Shown piece after piece: positions 1 through 7,055 of a DNA stretch of 10,160 nt. The notes beneath the pieces were generated by a model. The model saw only the letters and a program-made list of their open reading frames with translations, ran no database searches and was not told where the DNA came from. The translations under genes and the position numbers were made by a program. Origin of the DNA: Desulfurococcales archaeon (lineage in GTDB: Archaea; Thermoproteota; Thermoprotei_A; Sulfolobales; NBVN01); assembly GCA_021160415.1 (NCBI GenBank), contig JAGHCP010000128.1, positions 1-10,160 of the forward strand, in the 5' to 3' direction. Position 1 is the first letter of the stretch; each line of letters starts with the position of its first letter.

Positions 1-249
1 ATACCTATACTAGCAGGACTCACGGGCCATAACCCTCTACCTATGTATTGGGCCTTGAGCTTGGGTGGATGCCTCGGAGGGAATGGAACTTTAGTTGGTG
101 CAAGCGCCAATGTAGTCGTAGCAGGAATAGCTGAGAGGTACGGAAGGCCAATCAGCTTCAAAGACTTCATAAAGTACGGTATGCCAGTTATGATAGCGAC
201 AGTGACAACGTCCACTATATACTTAATACTTAGATATGGTATTATCTAG
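1..249 (+). CDS. ArsB/NhaD-type (ion transporter superfamily) permease, C-terminal fragment
   Basis: The frame is open from base 1, so the gene begins outside the window and only the last 82 residues are seen. The segment LGGCLGGNGTLVGASANVV is the Gly/Asn-rich re-entrant motif typical of the ArsB/NhaD and SLC13-like permeases. It is followed by a short cytoplasmic stretch with GRPISFKDFIKYG and a last hydrophobic helix (PVMIATVTTSTIYLILRYG). The family is known to carry arsenite, Na+/H+ or organic anions across the membrane; the substrate cannot be told from this piece. Its stop codon lies inside the start region of the next gene, a universal-stress-like protein, so the two are very probably co-transcribed and translationally coupled. 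Family membership is secure; substrate is unknown. Confidence 0.85.
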   Translation: MPILAGLTGHNPLPMYWALSLGGCLGGNGTLVGASANVVVAGIAERYGRPISFKDFIKYGMPVMIATVTTSTIYLILRYGII

Positions 250-1078
250 GGTGGGGTTGTTGTTCGAGAATGTAGCAGTTCTAGCTGTCAAGAGCCAAAG
301 GCTTTTAGCAATAGCGTATCTTGCAGCTAGGCTCTTTCCTAGCGCCACCTACCACATAATATCGACCATACCTGAGAACCTCGCCAGGCCTACTCTCTTA
401 ACACTTTACAAAAGAGTCATGGAGGAAATAGCGGAAGACTCTATAAATGGAGTTGAGATGTCTTTGTACAGAGCCAACCTCTTAGCCGTGAAGAAGGTGA
501 TTCTGAAAGGACGTCCCGAAAAAGTAATTCTTGACTACATAAAGAAGAGGAAGATTGACTTAACAGTAATGACTGCGGGCGTCACTGATGCGCACGCTTT
601 CCAGCTATCTGGCGCTGTGAGCAGGACTATGATAGCTGAAGCACCTTCTAATCTTCTTATCTACCCCTCAGCCGCCAAGGACATTCCTGAAAGGATGGAC
701 ACGTTATTGATTGTTGTGCCTAAAGAAATACTTGCAAAGAGGGGATTAGTCGAAGACATTGTTAAGCGCGTCAAGAAGGTTGAAGGCATCAAGAGAGCTA
801 CAGTTCTATGCAAGGTTAAAGAGGAGAGATGCAGAGACAGCGTTGTGACTCTTAAAGAACTCGTGAGAGATGTGGAAGTCCATGAAGTACTTGATGAGAC
901 CAACTTCTTCGAGAAATATGGAGAGCTATCTGCCCAAGCAGACTTCGTCATTGCATGGCGTGGGAAAAGTGAGTTGTCTAGGTTTAGCCTCATGGGTAGG
1001 ACCATAGAGAGAAAGAGGCCTTCACTTTACCAGATTACGCTCTTAGAACTCTCAAGGTCTCCCTTACTTCTTCTTTGA
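236..1078 (+). CDS. Tandem universal-stress-protein-like (UspA fold) protein downstream of permease
   Basis: This 280-residue protein has a USP-like first half: a beta strand near residues 12-18 (NVAVLAV), a long helix, then GRPEKVILDYIKKRKIDLTV (about 92-111), matching the usual pattern of a Gly-x-Pro helix leading into the DLxVM strand. LSGAVSRTMIAEAPSNLLIY (about 124-143) fits the last helix and strand. The Gly-rich ATP loop is degenerate, so nucleotide binding is doubtful. Residues 150-280 look like a second diverged copy (DTLLIVVPKE opens a strand). The ATG at 236 overlaps the permease by 14 bp; GTG 251, TTG 257 or TTG 260 just after GGGTGGGG are plausible alternative starts. USP proteins paired with or fused to permeases are thought to sense or tune transport, which is the inferred role here. 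No membrane segment is seen. Confidence 0.7.
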   Translation: MVLSRVGLLFENVAVLAVKSQRLLAIAYLAARLFPSATYHIISTIPENLARPTLLTLYKRVMEEIAEDSINGVEMSLYRANLLAVKKVILKGRPEKVILDYIKKRKIDLTVMTAGVTDAHAFQLSGAVSRTMIAEAPSNLLIYPSAAKDIPERMDTLLIVVPKEILAKRGLVEDIVKRVKKVEGIKRATVLCKVKEERCRDSVVTLKELVRDVEVHEVLDETNFFEKYGELSAQADFVIAWRGKSELSRFSLMGRTIERKRPSLYQITLLELSRSPLLLL

Positions 1079-1098
1079 ATAACTAACCACCTAACCCC

Positions 1099-2412
1099 CT
1101 AATACATTTCGTACCTAGCTAGGTTCAGTAGGCCGTAGCCAATTAAGTTGAATAGTATGGTTTTATCTTCACCTGTGCGTCTTACGCCGCGTGCGATCTC
1201 AATAGCTACTTTAACTGCGTGGGCACTCTCAGGTGCTGGAACTATGTCTTCAGCCCTCGCAAAGACCGTGCCTCAAACACCTCGGTCTGAGGGTAAGTTA
1301 CGGGAGTAACGTAACCCCCTAACTAATGTGCTAAGGGTTTTGGAGCCACGCCGTGGTACCTTAATCCGCCGGCATGTATAGGGGGAGCATGAACTGGTGC
1401 CCCAACATAAGCATCTTAATCATAGGTGTCAGGCCTGCCGGAACGCCGAAGTCGTATCTGTACTGACCCTCACTCATGAATGGGACAGTTTTCGGTTCGG
1501 CAACCACGAATCTGATTTCCTCCTTACCCCTTAGGGCATCTATCATGAAGGGGTACAACATCTCTGCGAAGTTCGACCTCCTCCACACAACCTACAACAT
1601 AGTCGGGGGCACTCGCCGATCCCCTCAAGCTGTTTCTTAGCCTCCAGACCTTATCACTGTTTGGTGAAGTAGGACGTGATTCAAAGCGCTTCCCAGACAG
1701 TACCTTGAGTCCTCCTGCTCGAGGACATCCTCTATGGGCGCACTTATCACGATACCTAAGCTACCTGGTGGTCAATGGTCTGCTTAAGGAGTCGCTTCCA
1801 GAACTACGTTCTCTCACTCGGGGAGGGCACGACCTCCGCCCCGTGGAGCATCATCAAAGTCCTCCTATAGGGCTTCTGGAGGTAACTGATCTTAACCATG
1901 TATACCGTGACCTTGAGGCCAAAAACCGCCCCTGCCAGAGATAATGCTGTGCCACATCGGCCGGCACCGATCTCGGTCACGACGCGGGTTATTCCTCCCC
2001 TGCTGTTGCAGTAGGCTTGGGCGATGGCTATGTTTAGCTTGTGTGCCCCGGTGGGGAGTGCACACTCATACTTAAAGTATATCTTCGCAGGTGTCTGCAG
2101 GAGTTCCTAAAGTCTCCTAGCCCCGAGAAGCGGTGTTAGCATACCAAACTCTATTAGAGACTCCCTGATCCCCTCAGTTATCCGTATTCTTTCCTCGCTG
2201 CTGAATTCCTGCCTAACTGACTCCTTAGAGAACGCCCTCTCAAGCTGCTCGGGCTTGACCTGAGAACCGTTCCCCACATCATAGGAGGTAGGGCTTGTAG
2301 GGTTGGATGTTATGTTAACTCAGAATTCGGGGAGAATCTCATCCGGATTCACCATTGGCGCATAGTTTCACCAAGGCATCACCACCCCAGCATCAAGTAA
2401 TAAACGTTTCCC
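1099..2412 (-). pseudogene. trpB2: trpB2-type tryptophan synthase beta chain, decayed relic
   Basis: Reading the minus strand and changing frame as needed recovers almost a whole TrpB2 (PLP-dependent tryptophan synthase beta-like) protein. Landmarks in order are TPAKIYFKYE (about 2095-2066), PTGAHKLNIAIAQAY with the PLP lysine (about 2055-2010), VTEIGAGRCG, YMVKISYLQKPYRR, GSLGIVIS (from 1765), LNHVLLHQTVI (about 1685-1655), SNFAEM (about 1574), YRYDFGVPAG, AGGLRYHGVAP (about 1375-1343), YPQTEVFEA, IVPAPESAHAV (about 1243-1211) and the terminal LFNLIGYGLLNLARY before TAG at 1099-1101. Lesions are in-frame stops at 2368-2370, 2320-2322, 2107-2109, 1804-1806 and 1323-1325, plus frameshifts near 1766-1803, 1651, 1605-1609, 1575-1586, 1381-1392 and 1262-1272. 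Several active-site positions are also changed (TETGAGQWG is now TEIGAGRCG). The N-terminus is uncertain. It is a clear pseudogene and convergent with the USP-like gene. Confidence 0.93.
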
Positions 2413-2432
2413 CTCAGTCCCACAACATGAAT

Positions 2433-2443
2433 AAGGTTAATTA
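2433..2443 (+). promoter_or_regulatory. Putative archaeal promoter (BRE/TATA-like) for the zinc-ribbon gene
   Basis: AAGG followed by TTAATTA centres about 30 bp before the ATG at 2470, the spacing expected for a leaderless or very short-leader archaeal transcript. The GGGTGA at 2464-2469 abuts the ATG with no spacer, so it is a poor ribosome site, which also favours leaderless initiation. Sequence resemblance only. Confidence 0.4.
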
Positions 2444-2469
2444 CCGCATCCCCTAACATCTCCGGGTGA

Positions 2470-2742
2470 ATGAGTACGAGTTATCGTTACGGAGGAAGAG
2501 GGAGAGGTAGAGGACGTGGTGGAACGGGTAGAGGCTTAGGCGGAGGTGGAGGGATGGGTTCCCAAGGGTACTGCATATGCCTCAGATGCGGTTACAGGGT
2601 TCCCAAGCAGCCGGGAGTTCCTTGCCGGGAGATGAGGTGCCCTAGGTGCGGTGCTGTCCTGGTGAGGGAGGGAGGCTACCATCACCAACTCTACCTGGAG
2701 AAGGTAGGTAAGAAAGGAAGGCAGAATCAAGGAGGGCAGTGA
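2470..2742 (+). CDS. Small Gly/Arg-rich zinc-ribbon protein
   Basis: This 90-residue protein has two parts. Residues 8-32 are a low-complexity RG/GG tract (GGRGRGRGRGG, then GGGGG), resembling RGG boxes that often bind nucleic acid. Residues 35-60 carry six cysteines, with C37xxC40 and C57xxC60 forming a likely treble-clef or zinc-ribbon pair and C35 and C52 extra; the core reads CGYRVPKQPGVPC followed by CPRCGAVLVREG. Similar short proteins with the pattern CxCxxCG...VP...G.PC....CPxCG occur widely in archaea without a firm function. A His pair (71-72) and a basic tail (KKGRQNQGGQ) follow. Its TGA overlaps the GTG start of the MFS gene, so the two are co-translated. It opens a five-gene plus-strand run. 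The metal site is well supported; the role (nucleic acid binding or Fe/Zn handling) is open. Confidence 0.8.
   Translation: MSTSYRYGGRGRGRGRGGTGRGLGGGGGMGSQGYCICLRCGYRVPKQPGVPCREMRCPRCGAVLVREGGYHHQLYLEKVGKKGRQNQGGQ
2728..2734 (+). promoter_or_regulatory. Shine-Dalgarno site setting the GTG start of the MFS gene
   Basis: AAGGAGG lies four bases before GTG 2739, inside the end of the zinc-ribbon gene. It supports this non-ATG start, overlapping the upstream TGA, over the later ATG at 2811. Confidence 0.7.
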
Positions 2743-3986
2743 TCAGGTCTAGGGGGTTGAGGTTGAGGCCCTCAGTTAGGGCTGGTGTGGTCGCGCTCGA
2801 CCTGGCGTACATGGGCATAAACTTCAGCGCCTTAACTCTATTCTCCATCCTAGCGCCTTTCATTATGAGAGTAACTGAGGTTTCCTCATCCACGATTCAG
2901 TGGGGAGCTATCGCTTATTCCGCGGGGATCTTCCTAGCTTTCTTCGTTGGGCATTCTAAGTTCTCCGAGCGTAGACCGGCAGCTACGGTGTTGATGGCAG
3001 CAGCACTTGCTTCAATACCTCAGTTCGCGATACCTGCGGTACCTAACATGCCTTACTGTTGGAGGGCGTCAACGCTTATAGGGCTTAGGCTGATGCAGGG
3101 CTTAGTCATGATGGCTGTCCCTATACTTTCTGGTCAGGTCGGCAAGCTCTTCAGTTCGGCCAGACCTTTCGCGCTAGGCGTGATCCTGTCTGGGATATTT
3201 GTGGGTGGGTTCATAGGGAGCTCCTTAGGTCCGGCTCTAACCTCAATGGTTGGGTGGAGGCTCACCTACGTGATTTTCGGGTTAATGATGCTGACGATAG
3301 GCGGTGCCTGGGTCGCTCTAACACCTCGCGACACGTTACCGGTCAGCGAGGGCTCGGTGAAAGAGGTGCCTGCCTCGAGGGTCTGGAAGGAGCCCTTCAC
3401 CTGGGTTTGGGGGTTCACGTTCTTCCCAGCCATATGGATAATATTCACATTAGCCCCACTCATAAGCTTCATCGTTGAGGCTGAAGCCCCTCAAGCAGGT
3501 ACGGAGGCGTCAAGGGTTCTTGAAGCTTCATACATGTTTTGGTCAGTCGTGATGGGCTTAGTTGCCTACTTAGTCGCTAAGTCCTCCTCAGGCAGCAGGA
3601 GAGGCTTATTCAGGTCGTTCGCCTCCGTCCAAGCGTTCTGCTTTGCGGCCTCACTCGCAGGTGCTCTGATGCTTTACCTTAGCAAATCCCTTCAGACTCT
3701 GATGTGGTCCCTCATACTTATCGGGGTGATTCAAGGGACGGCGCCGACCTTCTGGTCAATGCAGTCCACAGCCTACCGGAAGGAGGAGGTCACTAAGGCC
3801 GGTTACGCGCTCGGCCTACTCGCAAATTCGGCTGCGCTGATAGGGCCTTCGTTGACGCTAACCCTAACACCGCCGGGATCACCGTATCTGTGGGTCCTGG
3901 TCATCGGGCTCGCCGCTGCTGGCCTCATAATCACTGCAGCTTCACTTAAGATGAAGTTACCTGCTGAGAAGGTCGAGATTGGTTAA
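2739..3986 (+). CDS. Major facilitator superfamily (MFS) transporter
   Basis: The 415-residue product is strongly hydrophobic, with twelve likely membrane helices at roughly residues 17-40, 53-71, 82-102, 112-130, 144-168, 173-194, 220-246, 262-281, 294-314, 320-335, 352-376 and 383-403. A longer polar loop near 195-218 separates the two six-helix halves. Family marks include the arginine in RLMQGLVMMAVPIL (helix 4), the Gly-rich FVGGFIGSSLGPALTSMVGWR stretch crossing helix 5 to 6 (motif C-like, ending in the usual GWR), and LGLLANSAALIGPSL in helix 11. It resembles the CynX/NarK-type and general drug or metabolite branch, but no residue set identifies a substrate. It overlaps the zinc-ribbon gene by four bases and lies 23 bp before the metallo-hydrolase gene. 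Length is normal for the family and the frame is intact. Confidence 0.88.
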   Translation: MIRSRGLRLRPSVRAGVVALDLAYMGINFSALTLFSILAPFIMRVTEVSSSTIQWGAIAYSAGIFLAFFVGHSKFSERRPAATVLMAAALASIPQFAIPAVPNMPYCWRASTLIGLRLMQGLVMMAVPILSGQVGKLFSSARPFALGVILSGIFVGGFIGSSLGPALTSMVGWRLTYVIFGLMMLTIGGAWVALTPRDTLPVSEGSVKEVPASRVWKEPFTWVWGFTFFPAIWIIFTLAPLISFIVEAEAPQAGTEASRVLEASYMFWSVVMGLVAYLVAKSSSGSRRGLFRSFASVQAFCFAASLAGALMLYLSKSLQTLMWSLILIGVIQGTAPTFWSMQSTAYRKEEVTKAGYALGLLANSAALIGPSLTLTLTPPGSPYLWVLVIGLAAAGLIITAASLKMKLPAEKVEIG

Positions 3987-3991
3987 TTACC
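3981..3991 (+). promoter_or_regulatory. Possible internal promoter repeating the 2435-2445 element
   Basis: GGTTAATTACC here is identical to the 11 bases at 2435-2445 before the zinc-ribbon gene. It overlaps the TAA stop of the MFS gene (3984-3986) and lies about 20-40 bp before the candidate starts of the hydrolase (4010, 4013, 4022), so it could drive the hydrolase, methyltransferase and Elp3 genes on their own. It is nearly palindromic, so a regulator site is the other reading. Confidence 0.35.
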
Positions 3992-4009
3992 TCCGATAAT
4001 ACGTACTAT

Positions 4010-4900
4010 TTGGTGAACCCTGTGGCTGTTAAATCGCTTAAATTAACGGTTCTAGTTGAGGATTACGCGGGTTACGGAAGCAAGTTCTGGGGTCAGCACG
4101 GAATATCGGTTCTGGCGGAGGCGGAAACGCCCTCGGGGACCTATAAAGTGCTGTTCGATACGGGGACATCCCATGAGCCAGTACTACACAACGCTGAGCT
4201 CCTAGGGGTGAAGCTAGGCGATGTTGATTACGTCGTCATCTCACATAATCACTACGACCACACAGGCGGGTTGCCAGGCCTAGCGAAAGTCCTAGGTGAG
4301 GGGACTCCTGTCATCGCCCACCCTGAAATCTTCAAGGTCAGCTACGCATTCGAGCCTCACCTCAGGTACATAGGGCCTACACCCAATCCGACCGCCTTAA
4401 GGAGGGCTGTCGAGGATGCGGGGCTTGTTTGGCTACTCTCCAAGAACCCCATGAAGCTCTTCGACGGGGCGTACACGACTGGGGAGATCCCGCCGCAGGA
4501 AAGGGAGGGCTTCGAAAGGGATATGACGATCACTGTCTTTAAGGAGGTCGAAGGCAAGCTCGTCAGGGACCTCATAGAGGATGAGATAGGGCTAGCCTTC
4601 GTCACCGATGAAGGGCTAGTGGTTCTGGGAGGGTGTTCCCACCCCGGCATAGTCTCAATAGTTAAGAAGGCCATGGAAGTCACAGGCGTGAAGGAGGTGA
4701 GGGCAGTGATTGGAGGTTTCCACCTCATAAGCGCGTCGGAGGAGAGAATTGATTCCACGGTTAAGGCATTCCAGGACCTCGGGGTTAAGGAGGTGTACGC
4801 TGGTCACTGCACCGGGTTAAGGGCGGAGGCAGCGCTTCAGAAGGCTTTCGGGACGTCCTTCAAGAAGCTCCACTCAGGTATGAGGATACGCTTCGGTTAG
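4010..4900 (+). CDS. Metallo-beta-lactamase-fold hydrolase (COG1237-like)
   Basis: This cytosolic protein of about 296 residues has a full metallo-beta-lactamase metal site: FDTG (49-52), ISHNHYDHTGGL with H79, H81, D83 and H84, GGCSHPG with H211, GGFHL with H238 and GHCTG with H266. The order and the DTG...hNaelLG...SHxHxDHTGGL spacing fit the archaeal COG1237 group, some members of which are named dihydropterin ribofuranosyl-aminobenzene-phosphate synthase; that name is not proven and the substrate here is unknown. Starts are ambiguous: TTG 4010, GTG 4013 or GTG 4022. GGTGA at 4012-4016, five bases before GTG 4022, makes 4022 (292 residues) attractive. The gene ends five bases before the methyltransferase ATG, so it belongs to the same operon as the tRNA-modification pair. 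A link to RNA or cofactor chemistry is inference only. Confidence 0.85.
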   Translation: MVNPVAVKSLKLTVLVEDYAGYGSKFWGQHGISVLAEAETPSGTYKVLFDTGTSHEPVLHNAELLGVKLGDVDYVVISHNHYDHTGGLPGLAKVLGEGTPVIAHPEIFKVSYAFEPHLRYIGPTPNPTALRRAVEDAGLVWLLSKNPMKLFDGAYTTGEIPPQEREGFERDMTITVFKEVEGKLVRDLIEDEIGLAFVTDEGLVVLGGCSHPGIVSIVKKAMEVTGVKEVRAVIGGFHLISASEERIDSTVKAFQDLGVKEVYAGHCTGLRAEAALQKAFGTSFKKLHSGMRIRFG

Positions 4901-4905
4901 CGGTC

Positions 4906-5565
4906 ATGCCGTCCGAGGCGACGCTTGAAGCCTACGAGAAGGTCGCGCATGGCTACAGAAGGAAGGTCTGGCCGATAGTGACCTCCTTCCTAGAAAGCGT
5001 TCGCGGGAAGGTAGTGATCGACATCGGGTGCGGGAAGGGGCTTGCTGGGAGTTTTTGGGTCCGGAGGGGTGTTTACGTAGGCATCGATTTATCCCCCTCC
5101 ATGCTCTTCACGGCTCCGGAAGGTTTGAGGGGAAGCCCGTTTTTCTGGGCCATTGCCGGTGAGGCTGAAACCCTACCGTTAAGGGATGGGGTGGCCGACT
5201 CAGCATTGATGATCGCTGTCCTCCACCACATAAGGGGAAGGGAAGAGAGAGTCAGGGCTTTAAGAGAGGTTAAGAGATCCCTGAGGAGGGGTGGACGGGT
5301 CCTTATAACCGTTTGGTCAGGTCTCCAATACCCAATCCTTCTGGAGGTCCTTAAGGCGGTATTCAAGGGTCTTAGCGACGGGTTCAGGGGGTTCTGGAGG
5401 TGCTCTAAGTCAGGGTGTAGGTACTACCACCTCTACACTTTAAGGGAGCTTGTGAATGAAGTCGAGGAGGCAGGGCTGGAAGTGCTGGAGGCTGGAACCT
5501 ACGTAGCTCCCGGGAAGGGGAGGGGCAGGAAGAACTACTTCGTCGTAGCCCTTAATCCCGGATGA
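4906..5565 (+). CDS. Trm9/ALKBH8-like SAM-dependent methyltransferase (candidate tRNA wobble-uridine)
   Basis: The 219-residue protein is a class I methyltransferase: IDIGCGKG (38-45) is the SAM-binding motif I, D61 in GIDLSPSM ends strand 2, AETLPL (87-92) precedes motif IV, and IAVLHHI (103-109) is followed by REERVRALREVKRSLRRGG. Three features point to the Trm9/ALKBH8 family rather than a generic enzyme: VWPIVTSFL near the N-terminus (yeast Trm9, as I recall it, has PWPIVTQFL), RYYHLY (172-177) near the C-terminus, and NYFVVA at the end (yeast has NWWVVA). In eukaryotes that family, with Trm112, methylates cm5U34 of tRNA to mcm5U34. It is compact, lacking the long eukaryotic insert before RYYHLY, and has two cysteines (166, 171) there. 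Elp3, which makes the cm5U substrate, follows after 11 bp. Activity in this organism is inferred. Confidence 0.78.
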   Translation: MPSEATLEAYEKVAHGYRRKVWPIVTSFLESVRGKVVIDIGCGKGLAGSFWVRRGVYVGIDLSPSMLFTAPEGLRGSPFFWAIAGEAETLPLRDGVADSALMIAVLHHIRGREERVRALREVKRSLRRGGRVLITVWSGLQYPILLEVLKAVFKGLSDGFRGFWRCSKSGCRYYHLYTLRELVNEVEEAGLEVLEAGTYVAPGKGRGRKNYFVVALNPG

Positions 5566-5576
5566 AGTGATGAGCC

Positions 5577-7055
5577 GTGTGTGAGGCGCAGGTCACGCAG
5601 GCTCTGAAGGGGCTGGGAAGGAAGGTCACAAGGATACTTTCCGGTGTGGCTCCAGTAGCCGCCATGACTAAGCCCTTCCCCTGCCCCCACGGGAAATGCG
5701 TTTACTGCCCCGGTGGCCCGGATCAGGGAACGCCTCAGAGCTACGTGGGGGAGGAGCCTGCGCTCATGAGGGCTGTTCAGGTCGGGTACCATCCCTACAG
5801 GCAGGTCAACGTCAGGCTGAGGCAGTACGAGAAGGTGCTCGGGTTCTTCCCTTCCAAAGTTGAGCTTATTGTTATGGGAGGGACCTTCCCCTCTGTCCCT
5901 CTAGAATACCAGGAATGGTTCGTGGCTCAAGCCCTGGAAGCCATGAATAGGTACCCCGACACAACCCCACCTTCTGAGGTGCGCCTTGAGGAGGCGCAGG
6001 CCGCTAATGAGTTCGCCAGAGTGCGCTGCATAGGAATAACTATAGAGACAAGGCCAGACTGGGCCTTCGAACCCCACGCTGACTTAATGCTGAGGCTCGG
6101 AGCAACGAAAGTTGAGGTGGGTGTTCAAACCATTTACGACGACATCCTAAGGATCGTTAGGAGAGGCCACACAGTTGAGGACGTTGTTAAGGCTACGAGG
6201 GTGCTTAAGGACAGCGGGTTCAAGGTTGTCTATCATTTAATGCCCGGGCTCCCGGGTAGCGACGCGTCGAAAGACCTGGAAGTTGTTAGGGAGATATTCA
6301 GTAACCCGGACTTCAGGCCTGATTACCTGAAGATTTACCCCACCCTCGTGATTAAGGGTACAGTGCTCTATGAGTGGTGGAGGAAAGGGGAATACGAAGC
6401 CTTGACCGATGAGGAGGCTGTTGAGTTGATTTCCGAGATGTATCGATACATACCTAAGTACGTCCGGGTTCAGAGGGTTCAGAGAGACGTTCCTGCGACC
6501 ATAATAGAGGCCGGGCCCAGGAAGAGCAACTTAAGGGAGCTCGTTGAGGCGAGGGCATTGCAGAAGGGAATCAGGATAAGGGAGATAAGGTGGAGGGAGG
6601 TGGGTAGGAGGGCCCTCAAGCACGGGGTGGTTCCCGACTTGAGGCACGTCCGCATAACGAGGATGGATTATGAAGCTAGCGAAGGGCATGAGGTGTTCCT
6701 CGCCGTTGAGGACGAGGTGAATGACGTACTCATAGGTATCTTGAGGCTCAGGATACCCAGCGAAAGGGCGCACAGGCCGGAGGTTAGGGGTGAAAGTGTG
6801 GGTATCGTTAGGGAGCTCCACGTGTACGGCCCGCTCGTCCCTGTAGGGAGGGAGGCCTCCAAGCCATTCGAGTGGCAGCACAGGGGGTGGGGCAGGAAGC
6901 TTCTTGAGGAGGCGGAGAGAATTGCTAGGCATGAATTCGGGGTTAAGAAAATGCTGATACTGTCAGGAATAGGTGTGAGGAACTACTACCGCCGGCTGGG
7001 GTATAGCAGGCCCCTTAATTCCCCCTACATGGTTAAGGAGTTAAGGCGGTCCTAA
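5577..7055 (+). CDS. elp3: Elp3, tRNA uridine(34) carboxymethyl-forming radical SAM/GNAT enzyme
   Basis: Archaeal Elp3 uses acetyl-CoA and radical SAM chemistry to build cm5U at tRNA position 34. The radical SAM part starts almost at once: SGVAPVAAMTKPFPCPHGKC with C36, C41 and C44 (CX4CX2C) for the 4Fe-4S cluster, then CPGGP, TPQSYVGEEPALMRA and VELIVMGGTFPS. GITIETRPDW and KVEVGVQTIYDDIL follow in the barrel core. The C-terminal GNAT domain has HRGWGRKLLEEAERIA (acetyl-CoA loop) and LSGIGVRNYYRRLGY. The GTG 5577 start has GTGAT at 5567-5571, and in-frame TGA codons at 5568 and 5571 exclude any extension. At 492 residues it lacks roughly the first 70-80 residues of typical Elp3, a region known to help tRNA binding. 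It shares stop-codon bases with the convergent deoxyhypusine synthase gene. Confidence 0.95.
   Translation: MCEAQVTQALKGLGRKVTRILSGVAPVAAMTKPFPCPHGKCVYCPGGPDQGTPQSYVGEEPALMRAVQVGYHPYRQVNVRLRQYEKVLGFFPSKVELIVMGGTFPSVPLEYQEWFVAQALEAMNRYPDTTPPSEVRLEEAQAANEFARVRCIGITIETRPDWAFEPHADLMLRLGATKVEVGVQTIYDDILRIVRRGHTVEDVVKATRVLKDSGFKVVYHLMPGLPGSDASKDLEVVREIFSNPDFRPDYLKIYPTLVIKGTVLYEWWRKGEYEALTDEEAVELISEMYRYIPKYVRVQRVQRDVPATIIEAGPRKSNLRELVEARALQKGIRIREIRWREVGRRALKHGVVPDLRHVRITRMDYEASEGHEVFLAVEDEVNDVLIGILRLRIPSERAHRPEVRGESVGIVRELHVYGPLVPVGREASKPFEWQHRGWGRKLLEEAERIARHEFGVKKMLILSGIGVRNYYRRLGYSRPLNSPYMVKELRRS

Noticed and set aside
1705..1944. Plus-strand open frame of 79 codons starting with an ATG-like start
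   Set aside because: It lies antisense to the trpB2 relic, whose YMVKISYLQKPYRR and TEIGAGRCG motifs explain the sequence; it has no recognisable protein features.
1099..2412. Pyrrolysine or other recoding to explain the trpB2 stops
   Set aside because: The stops are mixed TAG and TGA and accompanied by many frameshifts and active-site changes, which fits decay.
2490..2560. Purine-rich GGA/AGA repeats as a repeat array
   Set aside because: They encode the Gly/Arg tract of the zinc-ribbon protein and have no regular unit or spacers.
6531..6932. Long minus-strand open frame opposite elp3
   Set aside because: It is antisense to the conserved GNAT region of Elp3 and is proline-rich, as expected from complementing that codon use.
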